The notes under the pieces are model-generated. The model was not told where the DNA came from. It saw only the letters and a program-made list of their open reading frames with translations, and did no database searches. From Lutraria lutraria (lineage: Eukaryota > Mollusca > Bivalvia > Venerida > Mactridae): a stretch of DNA of 64,000 bases. Positions 1 through 11,896 of this stretch are shown piece after piece. Positions within the stretch are counted from its first letter, which is position 1. Every line of letters begins with the position of its first letter. Both the position numbers and the translations under genes were made by a program. The stretch lies in NCBI GenBank assembly GCA_964023205.1, contig OZ026841.1, positions 25,196,561-25,260,560 on the forward strand, read 5' to 3'.

Positions 1-770
1 TTTTACCCAACAAGGTTTACAAGTCATCTGACTTGACAAGTGTAAGGTAGTACTGGTTAGAATACAGTCCATGAAAACTGATTAGCTGAATCCTACTCTC
101 CAATTCGATTTGTGGAGGCATCGTTGTCCAGATCCAGAGTATAAGTTTATGTGAAGTCAATATATTCAATCATGCATTATGTAACATGCTCAGCCTATCA
201 TCAAGTATGACACCATCTGAATTTTCCACACTTTTCGAATTACTGGTTCCATCTCTCAAACTTCATCCTTAGTGAAAGCGTCCACAAACAACTAGTTTGA
301 CAAAGATTCCTTACTTTATTCCTGCTGATGACAACCGCATATACTGTAACCCCTATATAACGATCATATCCAAACAAGCCTACTGGGTCATGAGTCATTG
401 GACTGGTACGAGGGCCTTTCAACTTGACTGGGACACAGGAAGACAATGAAACAAATATCCACTTTGGTGTAAGGATTCTAATATGTAGTGTAAGCCTATG
501 GACAGCTGACTCTCAGACAAAACCTCAGGCAGACAGATCCGGACTGTGATTAATGCAATTGAATATTGACAAGTATGAAAAATTTGAAAATACATGAACA
601 CTTGAATAAAAAGGTAAATCTACTTTACAATAATCAAAGTATAACACTATGCAAATTTACTTAATTTTAATTCATTATACAGAAAGAAACATACATTAAA
701 TGCTGGAAGTTTAACTAACCACATAGATATATGGATGAGAAAATGAGATAGAAAAATACTGATCTTTCTA

Positions 771-1060
771 GTGTGCTGGATATCAAGGGCATCCACATAT
801 CACCATCATCCCATTGTATCCTCATCCGTTGACCTAGCAAAAGAGAAAACAGAACGGCAGTTAGAATGTGATCAAAAGGGGATTAGTAACGTGACACACC
901 CAGTTCGATTCCCAGCCATGGCAGGTAATTCCTGTACATATAATTCAAAAATAAAATTTGATTTTACCCAACAAGGTTTACAAGTCATCTGACTTGACAA
1001 GTGTAAGGTAGTACTGGTTAGAATACAGTCCATGAAAACTGATTAGCTGAATCCTACTCT
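771..1060 (+). repeat. SINE-like segment embedded in each 961-bp unit
   Basis: Within each unit there is a RNA polymerase III box-B-like motif (GTTCGATTCCC at 903-913), followed about 100 bp later by a tail with the core TACTGGTTAGAATACAGTCC (from 1011). The tail recurs in degenerate form at 32786-32822 and 38311-38345, each time downstream of a tRNA-like head, which is the architecture of a tRNA-derived SINE. The copies in the other units lie 961 bp (1732-2021) and about 2530 bp (3298-3590) further on, and a tail-only piece is at the left edge. The exact SINE ends cannot be set, because the whole unit was amplified. Confidence 0.55.
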
Positions 1061-3801
1061 CCAATTCGATTTGTGGAGGCATCGTTGTCCAGATCCAGAG
1101 TATAAGTTTATGTGAAGTCAATATATTCAATCATGCATTATGTAACATGCTCAGCCTATCATCAAGTATGACACCATCTGAATTTTCCACACTTTTCGAA
1201 TTACTGGTTCCATCTCTCAAACTTCATCCTTAGTGAAAGCGTCCACAAACAACTAGTTTGACAAAGATTCCTTACTTTATTCCTGCTGATGACAACCGCA
1301 TATACTGTAACCCCTATATAACGATCATATCCAAACAAGCCTACTGGGTCATGAGTCATTGGACTGGTACGAGGGCCTTTCAACTTGACTGGGACACAGG
1401 AAGACAATGAAACAAATATCCACTTTGGTGTAAGGAACCTAATATGTAGTGTAAGCCTATGGACAGCTGACTCTCAGACAAAACCTCAGGCAGACAGATC
1501 CGGACTGTGATTAATGCAATTGAATATTGACAAGTATGATAAATTTGAAAATACATGAACACCTGAATAAAAAGGTAAATCTACTTTACAATAATCAAAG
1601 TATAACACTATGCAAATTTACTTAATTTTAATTCATTATACAGAAAGAAACATACATTAAATGCTGGAAGTTTAACTAACCACATAGATATATGGATGAG
1701 AAAATGAGATAGAAAAATACTGATCTTTCTAGTGTGCTGGATATCAAGGGCATCCACATATCACCATCATCCCATTGTATCCTCATCCGTTGACCTAGCA
1801 AAAGAGAAAACAGAACGGCAGTTAGAATGTGATCAAAAGGGGATTAGTAACGTGAAACACCCAGTTCGATTCCCAGTCATGGCAGGTAATTCCTGTACAT
1901 ATAATTCAAAAATAAAATTTGATTTTACCCAACAAGGTTTACAAGTCATCTGACTTGACAAGTGTAAGGTAGTACTGGTTAGAATACAGTCCATGAAAAC
2001 TGATTAGCTGAATCCTACTCTCCAATTCGATTTGTGGAGGCATCGTTGTCCAGATCCAGAGTATAAGTTTATGTGAAGTCAATATATTCAATCATGCATT
2101 ATGTAACATGCTCAGCCTATCATCAAGTATGACACCATCTGAATTTTCCACACTTTTCGAATTACTGGTTCCATCTCTCAAACTTCATCCTTAGTGAAAG
2201 CGTCCACAAACAACTAGTTTGACAAAGATTCCTTACTTTATTCCTGCTGATGACAACCGCATATACTGTAACCCCTATATAACGATCATATCCAAACAAG
2301 CCTACTGGGTCATGAGTCATTGGACTGGTACGAGGGCCTTTCAACTTGACTGGGACACAGGAAGACAATGAAACAAATATCCACTTTGGTGTAAGGATTC
2401 TAATATGTAGTGTAAGCCTATGGACAGCTGACTCTCAGACAAAACCTCAGGCAGACAGATCCGGACTGTGATTAATGCAATTGAATATTGACAAGTATGA
2501 AAAATTTGAAAATACATGAACACCTGAATAAAAAGGTAAATATATACGGACTGTTTTAGTATGCTGGTTACTTTTGCTTCTGCATACAAATGATGACTCT
2601 CAGTGCAACCTACTTTACAATATTCAAATTATAACACTGTGCAAACTTACTTAATTTTAATTCATTATGCAGAAATCATGAACTTTGTTTCCATTCAATT
2701 TCTGCATTATCAGACTATGTTTTTAAAATTTTAGTGCAGGAAGAAAATGCTATGCCAGTGCGCTAAAAGTTATCAGATAAATATAGTCCAAATTAAATTA
2801 GGCATGCAGGCCTGATGCAGAAACACCACCTAAAGTGCCCGGTGGCGTTCGACATGTTGTAGCCTTAAGCCTTTAATCAAGTTTTTGCTGGACATAACAC
2901 AATCATCCTACATGCACCAGTGTTCAGACAAACACAAAAATCAAACAAATGCACCAAGAATCACTATCAGAACTTAGCCATACACAAAATGAAGTGATTA
3001 ATAAATTACTTTCCTTGTTTGCAAATTAGCTTTGATGTGATATATCGTGTTTACCAGAATAATTATTTATTTAGTTATTCTTTGTTGTATTTTTTTTAAA
3101 TCACATAATGACAAAATTCTCAGTACTACTAAACATAAACTTGATAAGAAGTGGAGTTCGAAATGCTCTACTGCATCCAAACCAATATAAAATGAAAAAT
3201 ATCCTGAAAATTAACATACATTAAATGCTGGAAGTCTAAACTAAACACATAGATATATGGATGAGAAAATGAAATAGAAATATACTGATCTTTTTAGTGT
3301 GCTGGATATCAAGGGCATCCACATATCACCATCATCCCATTGTATCCACATCAGTTGACCTGGCAAAAGAGAAAACAGAACGGCAGTTAGAATGTGATCA
3401 AAAGGGGATTAGTAACGTGACACACCCAGTTCGATTCCCAGTCATGGCAGGTAATTCCTGTACATAAAATTCAAAAATAAAATTTGATTTTACCCAACAA
3501 GGTTTACAAGTCATCTGACTTGACAAGTGTAAGGTAGTACTGGTTAGAATACAGTCCAGGAAAACTGGTTAGCTGAATCCTACTCTCCAATTCGGTTTGT
3601 AAAGGCATCGTTGTCCAGATCCAGAGTATTAGTTTATGTGAAGTCAATATATTCAATCATGCATTATGTAACATGCTCAGCCTATCATCAAGTATGACAC
3701 TATCTGTATTTTCCACACTTTCCGAATTACTGGTTCCATCTCTCAAACTTCATCCTTAGTGAAAGCGTCCACAAACAACTAGTTTGACAAAGATTCCTTA
3801 C

Positions 3802-3914
3802 TTTATTCCTGCTGATGACAACCGCATATACTGTAACCCCTATATAACGATCATATCCAAACAAGCCTACTGGGTCATGAGTCATTGGACTGGTACGAGG
3901 GCCTTTCAACTTGA
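3802..3914 (-). other. Candidate 113-nt exon repeated in every satellite unit (also at 315-427, 1276-1388, 2237-2349)
   Basis: On the minus strand a pyrimidine-rich tract (TTGTCTTCCTGTGTCCCAG) ends at 3915 and looks like a good splice acceptor. It is followed by an open frame of 37 codons and then a donor-like AAA/GTAAGG at 3801-3796. The surrounding 241 nt (3723-3963) are identical between units 3 and 4 although the adjacent 234 nt differ at nine positions. The frame contains PMTHDPVGLFGYDRY, which I do not recognise. An exon of 113 nt is not a multiple of three, so serial inclusion of all copies would break the frame. Gene conversion or a non-coding function would also explain the conservation. 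Confidence 0.25.
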
Positions 3915-4462
3915 CTGGGACACAGGAAGACAATGAAACAAATATCCACTTTGGTGTAAGGATCCTAATATGTAGTATAAGCCTATGGACAGCTGACTCT
4001 CAGACAAAACCTCAGGCAGACAGATCCGGACTGTGATTAATGCAATTGAATATTGACAAGTATGAAAAATTTGAAAATACAAGAACACCTGAATACAAAG
4101 GTAAATATACTTTACAATAATCAAAGTATAACACTATGCAAACTTACTTAATTCTAATTCATTATACAGAAAGAAACATACATTAAATGCTGGAAGTTTA
4201 ACTAACCATATATATATATGGATGAGAAAATGAGATAGAAAAATACTGATCTTTCTAGTGTGCTGAATATCAAGGGCATCCACATATCACCATCATCCCA
4301 TTGTATCCACATCAGTTGATCTGGCAAAAGAGAAAACAGAATAGTAGTTAGAATGTGATCAAAAGGGGATTAGTAACGTGACACACCCAGTTCGATTCCT
4401 AGTCATGGCAGGTCATTCCTGTACATAAAATTCAAAAATAAAAATTGATTTTACTCAACACA

Positions 4463-6120
4463 TAATAAATAACAGAACTGCAGAATATGGTCACAAACAC
4501 TTTACAAACATTTCGAAACATTAGACAAAATGGCTTGAATTTCATCTCATACTAAAATGCATAATTGCATAGAAATCATCATCATCATTTCTAGTAATCG
4601 CATCCCTCTAGATAAAGTATTCTCGCGATAAGTAAATACTCAAATCAGACCTGATCGTCAATAATGGCGTCATTATGTTGTCGCTCGTCCCAATCTAAAC
4701 GTATGCTGGCAAAGACCGAAAACATTCATGATATAAAGTTAGTCTACACTTATAGATATATTACACCAAAAGTTTGTCAGTACATATTAAATGCATGAAA
4801 AATGAAAATCTACAAAATTCTTTTAAATAAAATAATGTTTACCTGTTGTCCGCGTATAGGCTACTACTACCTGTGAAAATCATTTCACGTTTCACTCAAA
4901 ATTGCACGCAAACAATTGGCCAATCGAATATTTGTTAATCCCTCTTTTTATTACAATGAAACGTTGAAACAGGTTTTTGTATAACATTGTATGGAATGCA
5001 CGTGATTAAATTCATATCACAGCCTAGGGCGCTTACATTGGGAGTTTCAATAGTTGCATTTAATTTTGGCTTCTGTAGGATTCGATTACATTCGTAATCT
5101 ATACAATAATTTTCAACATAACGGTTATTGAAAGTAATCATGTATTTATAGATGTGCTACATAATACTATACAAACATACTGAAGGGAACATGCCCAAAC
5201 GGTAAAATAAACGAAAACTTATCGACTGTGGTACAAAGCTAAAAATAATCACGTTCATGCTGTGACCGTGTAATTATTCATCTTTGACTGGTTAATAAAA
5301 TAGCGCCATACCCGTGCAGAAATGAAGAAATGTTTACAATCAATGCATCCATATTTTTATCCTAACCATACCCAACTTTCGCGGACATGCTGATTTGGAA
5401 AATAGATAATAGTTTTACATTCAGGTACAAAGAAATGGGATTTTCACTATAATCGTCATAATTTTATTCTATTTAAATTTGTACCCATCACAAAAGTTTA
5501 TTTAATCTTTCTATTGATATATTTTTATTATTTCAAATTAATGCTTTCTCCGACCCTTTCGCGTTTGAAAAAGGCACGTATCGATTACTTCTATATTCAA
5601 TGTAAAAAGCGTAAAATTGGTAGATTTTCAATAAAATTTTGATGTTTTCAACATCATAACTATTTGGGAAAAAATGTGGAAAAAAAATTGTACTCATTGT
5701 ATTCGTTTGGAAAATTTAATTTCTTTCACCGTGTAAATTGTGAAAACAATTAAGTATTATCTTCTTCGACCCTTTTGGTGGTTTTTAAAGCCACTACTTA
5801 GATTTTTAAGTTATAAAAATGCTCACTTTGCATTAACTTTTAATTACTTTTAATTATGTTGAGTTACTAGGATGATTTCTAATACAACTACCCAGAACGA
5901 TAAAAAGTAGCATGCCTACTTTATTTGACAAAATCGACAGTAGCTGACTATGGTCTATATACATCTATAATTTTCATTGCACGAATATTATTGACAGATT
6001 TGTTCAATAAAAATCGAATGAAAATAAATGTATTATATTTAAACTGCATTGCTTTCACCGTATATGCATATGCAAAGTGGAGATACAGTTAGAACTAAAT
6101 TCATTAAGTCTATGTCTATA
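4463..6120. other. No gene seen; AT-rich spacer
   Basis: I find no convincing exon, RNA gene or mobile-element end here, apart from a dispersed repeat at about 5197-5312. Stop codons are frequent on both strands. Confidence 0.5.
5197..5312 (+). repeat. Dispersed repeat shared with 56862-56985
   Basis: The stretch around AAGCTAAAAATAATCACGTT and TGTAATTATTCATCTTTGAC matches 56862-56985 (inside a WDR91 intron) in the same orientation with scattered substitutions. No terminal repeats or coding capacity were seen. Confidence 0.6.
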
Positions 6121-6930
6121 TTAAGGTAATTCGAAGTTGCTACAAAATAGCCATCTGACATTTTAGCAATGCATCCTAAAGTGGCATTGTAAAATAATTA
6201 CTGAAAGTACATAACTGAAATGAGTTTTTATCAATAGCTAATGATTAAATGTACATTTCTGCACCAGTAAAATAATATTTGATGACTAACTGGTATCTAT
6301 AATTCTCACCTGAACTTATGCTAATTCCATTTGCCAAAATAATGTATCATCTTATCAAAATTACAACGTCCAACAATAACTTCAATATGTCATTGAGGGT
6401 TTCCATATTTTAAATTTTCACTTTTAAATGGTCTTCCATGTTTATTTTCAATTCTAAACACAGTCCTCAATATTCACATTTTACAAAAATTCCCCACACA
6501 TGTGTTTACACTATGTATTGCGCCCTAGCTTAAACAAACATGGAAGAAAAATTCACTGTGTGAAATTAAAGTTGAGGTCTGTGTTAAGAATTGATATTAA
6601 TCATAAAAAACATTTAATAATGAACATTTTGAATATGGAAACCCTCAAGACATATTGAAGTTTTTGTTTGACATTGTAGTTTTGATATGATGATACATTA
6701 TTTTAGCAAATGGAATTAGCATAAGTTCAGGTGAAAGTTATAGATACTTGTTAATCATCAAATGTTATTTTACTGATGCAGAAATGTACATTGAATCATT
6801 GGCTATTGATAAAAACTCATTTCAGTTATGTACTTTCAGTAATTATTGAACAACGCCACTTTTTAGAATGCATAGAAAAAGTGTCAGGTAGCTATTTTTC
6901 ACAAATTTGTGCTGTGACGAGTCACCTTAA
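6121..6930. mobile_element. 810-bp near-complete palindrome with TTAA at both ends (foldback/MITE-type element)
   Basis: The left half (6121-~6520) and the right half (~6530-6930) are imperfect inverted copies over almost the whole length. Examples are GAAAGTACATAACTGAAATG at 6203 against CATTTCAGTTATGTACTTTC ending at 6838, and matching ends TTAAGGT / ACCTTAA. Inner segments also pair, leaving only a short apex near 6525. TTAA at both termini is compatible with a piggyBac-type target duplication, although the end sequence is not diagnostic. There is no open reading frame of note, so it would be non-autonomous. Confidence 0.85.
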
Positions 6931-7537
6931 GTCTAAAAAATGATCAAAGTACGGAGGTTTATGAAATTAGAATACAGTTTACATTATGACACAATTTATG
7001 ACACAATAACAGAAACATTAGAAAAAAACGCGCATGCATATATTTATTGCAGCTGCGTTTTAAAATATAACTGGTTTTCAGTAAATAACTACCCATTCCT
7101 CAATTGAACATACATTTATGCTAAGATTCATTAAAATCAATTTGTAAATATTTACCTTTGGTAGCCCACGAGCTGTACTGGAATTGACTGAGAGGACTGG
7201 GACGGGACTATTTATATAGATTTTTACAAAAGCACAAGATTTTCGAGTTCCTACAAAGTCTTACTATTTGTTCTAAAGAACCTAGCAACCGGTCAATACA
7301 AATGTCCTGATTGGCTGTAGACTTACACATCAGAACTCTTTCTATACACATTCAATCTTACTTTATTTAAAAATCAAAGCACTGAGAGTACTGTAGGGAC
7401 CGAAATTTAAATATTTTAAATGAATTCATCCTTAAATAATTAAAGGCCTGTGTTGTTACCATTATTAATCAGAATTTGACATCTTTACGTCAATTAACCA
7501 TAATTACCAAGGAAAAGATACACATTGTAACTGTTTG
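6931..7537. other. No gene seen
   Basis: This is AT-rich sequence between the palindromic element and the inverted R1 repeat. Nothing recognisable was found on either strand. Confidence 0.4.
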
Positions 7538-8330
7538 CCTGGAAAAAAAATCTATTCCTAATATGGTGGCTGATTTATGCCATGTCGTATTTTCGCCTTT
7601 TCGCCACAGCAAAGCGAAAATGCGAAAATACGACAGATGAAGGACGACAATACGACACCAAAAATGTGTCGTGTTTTCGCCTTACATCTGTCGTATCTTT
7701 TTCGTGGCGAAAATACAACATTGCGAAAACACGACAATTTAAAATCGACTTTTTCGCATTGTTACATTTTCGCATTGTTGCATTTTCGCATTGTTGCATT
7801 GTCGCATCTTTGCGTTCCGGTTACGCATGCGCAGGTAGTTTACATAAACCTTATACAAGTTGGTGCGCATGCGCTTGTACAACCGGAACGCGAAAATGCA
7901 ACAATGTGACAATGCGAAAAAGTCGACTTTGTCGTGTAATGATAAAATCATGACATACGGTGAGAAATTACCAGCTAATACACATTTTGAAAACCCAAAC
8001 AAATTCAGTGCCTTCAGAGCATTGATGTTTATACTGTTAATATGTAAACTATATGAAACATTTGTTATTCTGTATACTGAACTTCTGACCTTGTGCCATG
8101 ATATTATCTCACTACTCTCAGAGACAATACAGTGTTCCAGAACTACTTAACTAAATAAAGTAATTTCCATTAAGTAGTAAAATTGGTTACCTCAACAGTT
8201 TATGATTAAAATTTTTGTGCGGGGAATTTCTAATTATTATATTTACTAGTTTTGCAGTCTAAATGGCCAAAATATTTCCCATGCTTTCAAAATCAACTGA
8301 ATCATGCAATATACATCTCCTACTTTTGAT
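7538..8330 (-). repeat. R1 dispersed repeat, left arm of an inverted pair (interrupted by a foldback MITE)
   Basis: Positions 7538-7562 plus 7941-8330 are the inverted complement of about 10740-11107. Shared words include AGAAATTAC, CTCTCAGAGACAATA, CAACAGTTT and TTTTGTGCGG. Related fragments lie in direct orientation at 15395-15560, 16000-16110 and 16885-17060, so this is a dispersed repeat family rather than a unique hairpin. The copy is split by an insertion at 7563-7940. No coding capacity was found. Confidence 0.75.
7563..7940. mobile_element. Foldback MITE inserted in the R1 arm
   Basis: The 378-bp stretch is built from short inverted and repeated words (TTTTCGCATTGTTGCA, CGACA, GTCGTATTTTCG). 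Its strongest inverted arms are about 7743-7825 (AAATCGACTTTTTCGCATTG ... GCGTTCCGGTTACG) and 7878-7936 (CCGGAACGCGAAAATGCAAC ... GCGAAAAAGTCGACTTT). It is absent from the equivalent point of the right R1 arm (near 11076), where the flanks are contiguous. TAAT at 7559-7562 and 7937-7940 is a plausible target-site duplication. Overlapping open frames here follow from the low-complexity sequence and are not called genes. Confidence 0.7.
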
Positions 8331-9500
8331 CCCTGATGAAGACTATTGTGTAGTCGAAACTAGTCGAAACAATAAATAAAATGTAAGTTAAACATAATAA
8401 ATACATAATAGCTGGATCTATCACCAATTTATCGCTAAAAATTGGGAGAAGAAAAAACACAAATTGGTAAGGCACGCACGCAAACGATTTTCATAACATC
8501 AGTTGTGTCAAGTTTGTGCAAGAAATGGCCTAAGTCCAATGATGAGTTAGACCAATCTTGCATTTACAAAATACCATTTTTAACTCTGAAACAGGAGAAT
8601 ACATGGCTAGAGTGGAGTTAATCAGGTGCGAAATGGTCTGTTTTATGCAAAAAGGTCCTAAATTTTTACCTAAAAGAGAAGTCAGGTATGGTTTTGCATG
8701 TACATCTTTTTTTGGAAATAAACGAAACTGTAAACTAAACTAGCTCAGAATGGATTTCGACGAAAATATATGAAAATCATTCTTATAGACAAAGGCGGAC
8801 AGGTGTTCATTACCATTCTTAAGTCGCTCAAACGATTTTTACTTCAATGCAACAGTCCTCCCAGCGCTTTAATTATTGTACAAGAAATCATGTAAATCAT
8901 TCAAGGACAAATAAAGCCTGTAAATCGTGCCTCTCGAAAAGCACGCGCAAAAAGTTGCGCAATAAAAATCGGTCAACTGTTAATGTCATGTATCAAATAA
9001 AATGCTTGACAAATTAGTGGTATAGATACACAATAATACGTGTAAGTTATTCCAGCATGTTTCACCCAAATAAAGACCTTAACTAAACACGTTTTCCATC
9101 CGGCCTAGTGTAGTAAATATGTACCTTTGTAAATAATTATATGTATCTATCCCAACGATTTTATTTTGTTTAACTTGTTTATTTTACAAGATGCAGTATC
9201 GCAAGCTCCTACAGCTATGTATTACCTTTTCTACTTATAGTTACGTGACACCTCTTCCATCGGAGTTGAAAATAGTATCACTTGTCGTATCCATCGCAGA
9301 ATTTGCAGTTTATACACTGACGTCAAAAAGAATCGCTACACCTGTATTTATGTATGCATATTTACAACGGTATGGTAGTAACAGTTACAACTCTTGTCAA
9401 ATACCAATATAAAGAGATTTGCAAACATGTATACAAAATTTCATTTGTTTTTATCGCCATTGAGATGTTCAGAATGGTGATACAACAACATTGCCCTGTC
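8331..9500. other. No gene seen
   Basis: This is the spacer between the R1 left arm and the Tc1 relic. I see no exon with supporting splice sites and no recognisable protein similarity. Confidence 0.4.
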
Positions 9501-9507
9501 CAAAATG

Positions 9508-10512
9508 TCAGTATCGAGTATGGCCTCCGTGTCCTGCGACGACTGCTTGTAATCTTCGTCTTATTGACCCACACAAGTTACGCAACATGTGCCGTGGAAT
9601 ACGTGCCCGCTCTTGGTGTAAAGCTTGTGTTAATTGCTGAACGTTTTGTGGCTGGGGGTGACGCTGACGTAAACGGCGTCCAAGAATGTCCCACATGTGT
9701 TCGATGGTATTGCAGTCCGGGGAATTGGCTGGCCATTGCAAAACATCAATATTGTTGCCATTTAGAAAGTTTCTTGTCACATGGGCTACGTGAGGACGTG
9801 CATTATCGTGTTGGAAGGTCATTCCGGGATGTTGACGGAACATTGGAAGAACTACGGGTCGTAAAACCTGGTTTATGTAGCGCTGTGCTGTCATATTTCC
9901 ATTAATCACAACAAAATCTGTCTTAAAAGTATGGCTCATGGCTGCCCACACCATAACGTCTCCTCCACCGTAGCGGTTATAAATATACTCCAAGATGCAA
10001 TTACGTGCGAAACTTTCATGACGTCGCCTATACACGCGAAATCTTCCGTCGGCATTCGAAAGTCATCGCTGAATACGACTGTTCTCCAGTTTCGTTGGAG
10101 GTTATTCTGTGCCCATTGACGCCGATCACGACGGTGACGTTCCGTAAGAAAAGCTCCACGTTGAGGTCTTCTGCAGATAATCCCACGCTTCTTCTAGCGA
10201 TTCCTTACAGTATTTCTGCTCACAGTCTGACCACGATTACCGACAACTTGGAAAGAAGTCGATTGGGTCATTGTAAAGCGGTCACGCAGGTGACGTTGAC
10301 GGATATAAACGTCTTGACGTGCAGATGTCACACGTGGCGCACCTGAACGAGGCCTATCTGCTAAGCTCCCAGTGGTATTTACGCGTTGAACTAACCTAGG
10401 AAAAGTGCATCTTGCAACACCAAATCGCCTAGCGACGTCATTTTTTGTGAAATTCCACTTTCTAGCATCCCTAAAGCCCGTGCTCGATTTTCATTATTTA
10501 ATCGCGGCATTT
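9508..10512 (-). pseudogene. Decayed Tc1/mariner-superfamily transposase
   Basis: Read on the minus strand from an ATG at about 10512 (MPRLNNENRARAL), the sequence resembles a Tc1-like transposase: an N-terminal helix-turn-helix region, then a DDE domain. The C-terminal part is an intact 175-codon frame (9508-10035). It contains the second catalytic Asp in FQHDNARPHVA and the terminal acidic pair in SPDCNTIEHMWD, which fits a DD34E-type core. The N-terminal half is broken: a frameshift lies near 10445, there is an in-frame stop near 10198, and another frameshift lies near 10040 just after the first Asp region. It is therefore non-functional. I could not define terminal inverted repeats. A plus-strand frame across the same interval is its antisense shadow. 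Confidence 0.88.
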
Positions 10513-10739
10513 TAATTCCTTTTAATTTACAAATTTCCTTTTGAACTTCAACTTGTAAATCAACTGTAGCATATAAATTTGATTTTTTTTCGATTGACAT
10601 AACCTCGTAACAATGGCGTACGGGCCGCATGGGCGAAACTTATATGGTGTGTCGGTCATGATATGAATACTTTGAGAAACAGAAAAGTTATTCACGTTTT
10701 TCATTATAGCGTTTTTTACTGACTTCATTATATAAAACA

Positions 10740-11107
10740 TGTAAAAGATATATTGCTGGATTCTGTAGATTTCGAAAGCATCATGTGGTTTTGGCAATTT
10801 AAATGTAAAACTAACATGTATTATAATGAAGTATTCTTCCGCACAAAACTGTTGATGTAATATGACAAAATTTACTGCATATTGAAACTAGTTTCATTCA
10901 GTGAAGTAATTCAGGAACACTTTATATTGTCTCTGAGAGTAGCGAGATTACAAAGTGAGATGTTTTTTTACATAGTTGACAGTACACAGATCAAAGCGCT
11001 GAAGGCACTGAATTGTTTGGGTTATCAAAATGTGCAGAAGCTTGTAATTTCTCACTGTATGTCATGACTTTTAGCATTAGGAATAGAATTATTATTTCCA
11101 GACAAGC
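10740..11107 (+). repeat. R1 dispersed repeat, right arm of the inverted pair
   Basis: This is the inverted match to 7538-8330, and here it is uninterrupted: the segment GTCATGACTTTTAGCATTAG reads straight through the site where the left arm has its insertion. Its proximal part (AAAGATATATTGC ... TAAAACTAACATGTATTATA) also matches 15395-15560 and 16885-17060. Confidence 0.7.
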
Positions 11108-11748
11108 CGCGTATTCTAGCTTTTCTCAGGTATAACTAAAGAACTATTTTATATCTTCTAACGTGACTTTTATCGTCAAATAGTTTGTTTCCAGATGACT
11201 TTTCCGATTATGAATAATAATAATAAAAACAATTAATTTTCACCTGCTCCGCTAAGTTGTTCTGTAAAATCACACAAATAACCATCTCAATGATAAGAAC
11301 GTCGTCAAAGTGTATTTTAACATACCTGTACTTAACTTATATTTCATGTATCAACTTTTAAAAAGGATAGTTGAAAATTTATTATCCCAATGTACTTGTA
11401 TAATGCAGTATTTGTTCGAATCTGTGCATGTATGTATCCCGTCTTAACCATTGCCTGCCAAAATCCGACGTCATTGTAATTTCACTGATGTATGTTCACA
11501 TTGGCCAGCCAGCGCTTACTGATTACAAATAAACTATTTTTATATGAAACTGATGCATACTTATTATAAGAACTCTGCAGTTCATCTGCATACAAATTAT
11601 AGCACACAAGGGAGGCAATTCGGGGTATTCGTTATATCCGAGTAGCCTCCGTTTAAACGGTAAAATTCTGTATAGGATCTATTAAAATTGTGATTAGACT
11701 TTTATACCACAAATATGTTGATCATTTAAAGATGGAGATGTTGACTTA

Positions 11749-11896
11749 CAGCAAAACCCTCTATTGAGTAACCATCTCCCTTCAGCACGATTTACCCCAC
11801 GGCATGATTTAACTATATATTAACTTAATCTCTCAAGAGCAACAACCTCTCAACAACAACATAACCGAACGCTGTTGCTTTGGAGAGGTTGCACTG
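11749..11896 (-). mobile_element. MITE family A copy 1 (CAGTGCAACCTCTCC termini, TA target site)
   Basis: The element is bounded by TA dinucleotides. Read on the minus strand it starts CAGTGCAACCTCTCCAAAGC and ends in the inverted version of that sequence. It matches the copies at 23881-24055 and 37594-37756. The length is about 148 bp with no coding capacity. TA target sites suggest mobilisation by a Tc1/mariner-type transposase. Confidence 0.75.

Larger units (their letters stand above)
1..4462. repeat. Tandem array of a 961-bp satellite-like unit (four copies, the first starting at the window edge)
   Basis: The same sequence recurs with its reference point at positions 1, 962, 1923 and 3489, so the first two periods are 961 bp and the third is 1566 bp. 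Units 1-3 differ by only scattered substitutions where compared (for example near 893/1855, 917/1878 and 474/1435), which implies recent tandem duplication. The third period is longer because of about 60 bp of extra sequence near 2541-2608 and about 540 bp near 2672-3213. The fourth copy is more diverged and fades out around 4460. The array probably continues left of the window. Each unit carries a tRNA-like box B and a SINE-like tail that recur elsewhere in the window. Several small frames repeat with the unit; I do not call them genes. Confidence 0.95.

Noticed and set aside
240..446. 68-codon minus-strand frame repeated in every satellite unit taken as a gene
   Set aside because: It starts at a TTG and has no recognisable family; only the splice-bounded 113-nt part is kept, as a low-confidence exon candidate.
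7577..8002. Several overlapping open frames on both strands
   Set aside because: They arise from the foldback sequence (repeated CGAAAA/TTTTCG words) and have repetitive, compositionally odd translations.
9354..10346. Plus-strand open frames, up to 183 codons
   Set aside because: They are antisense to the Tc1-like transposase, which has real motifs on the minus strand.
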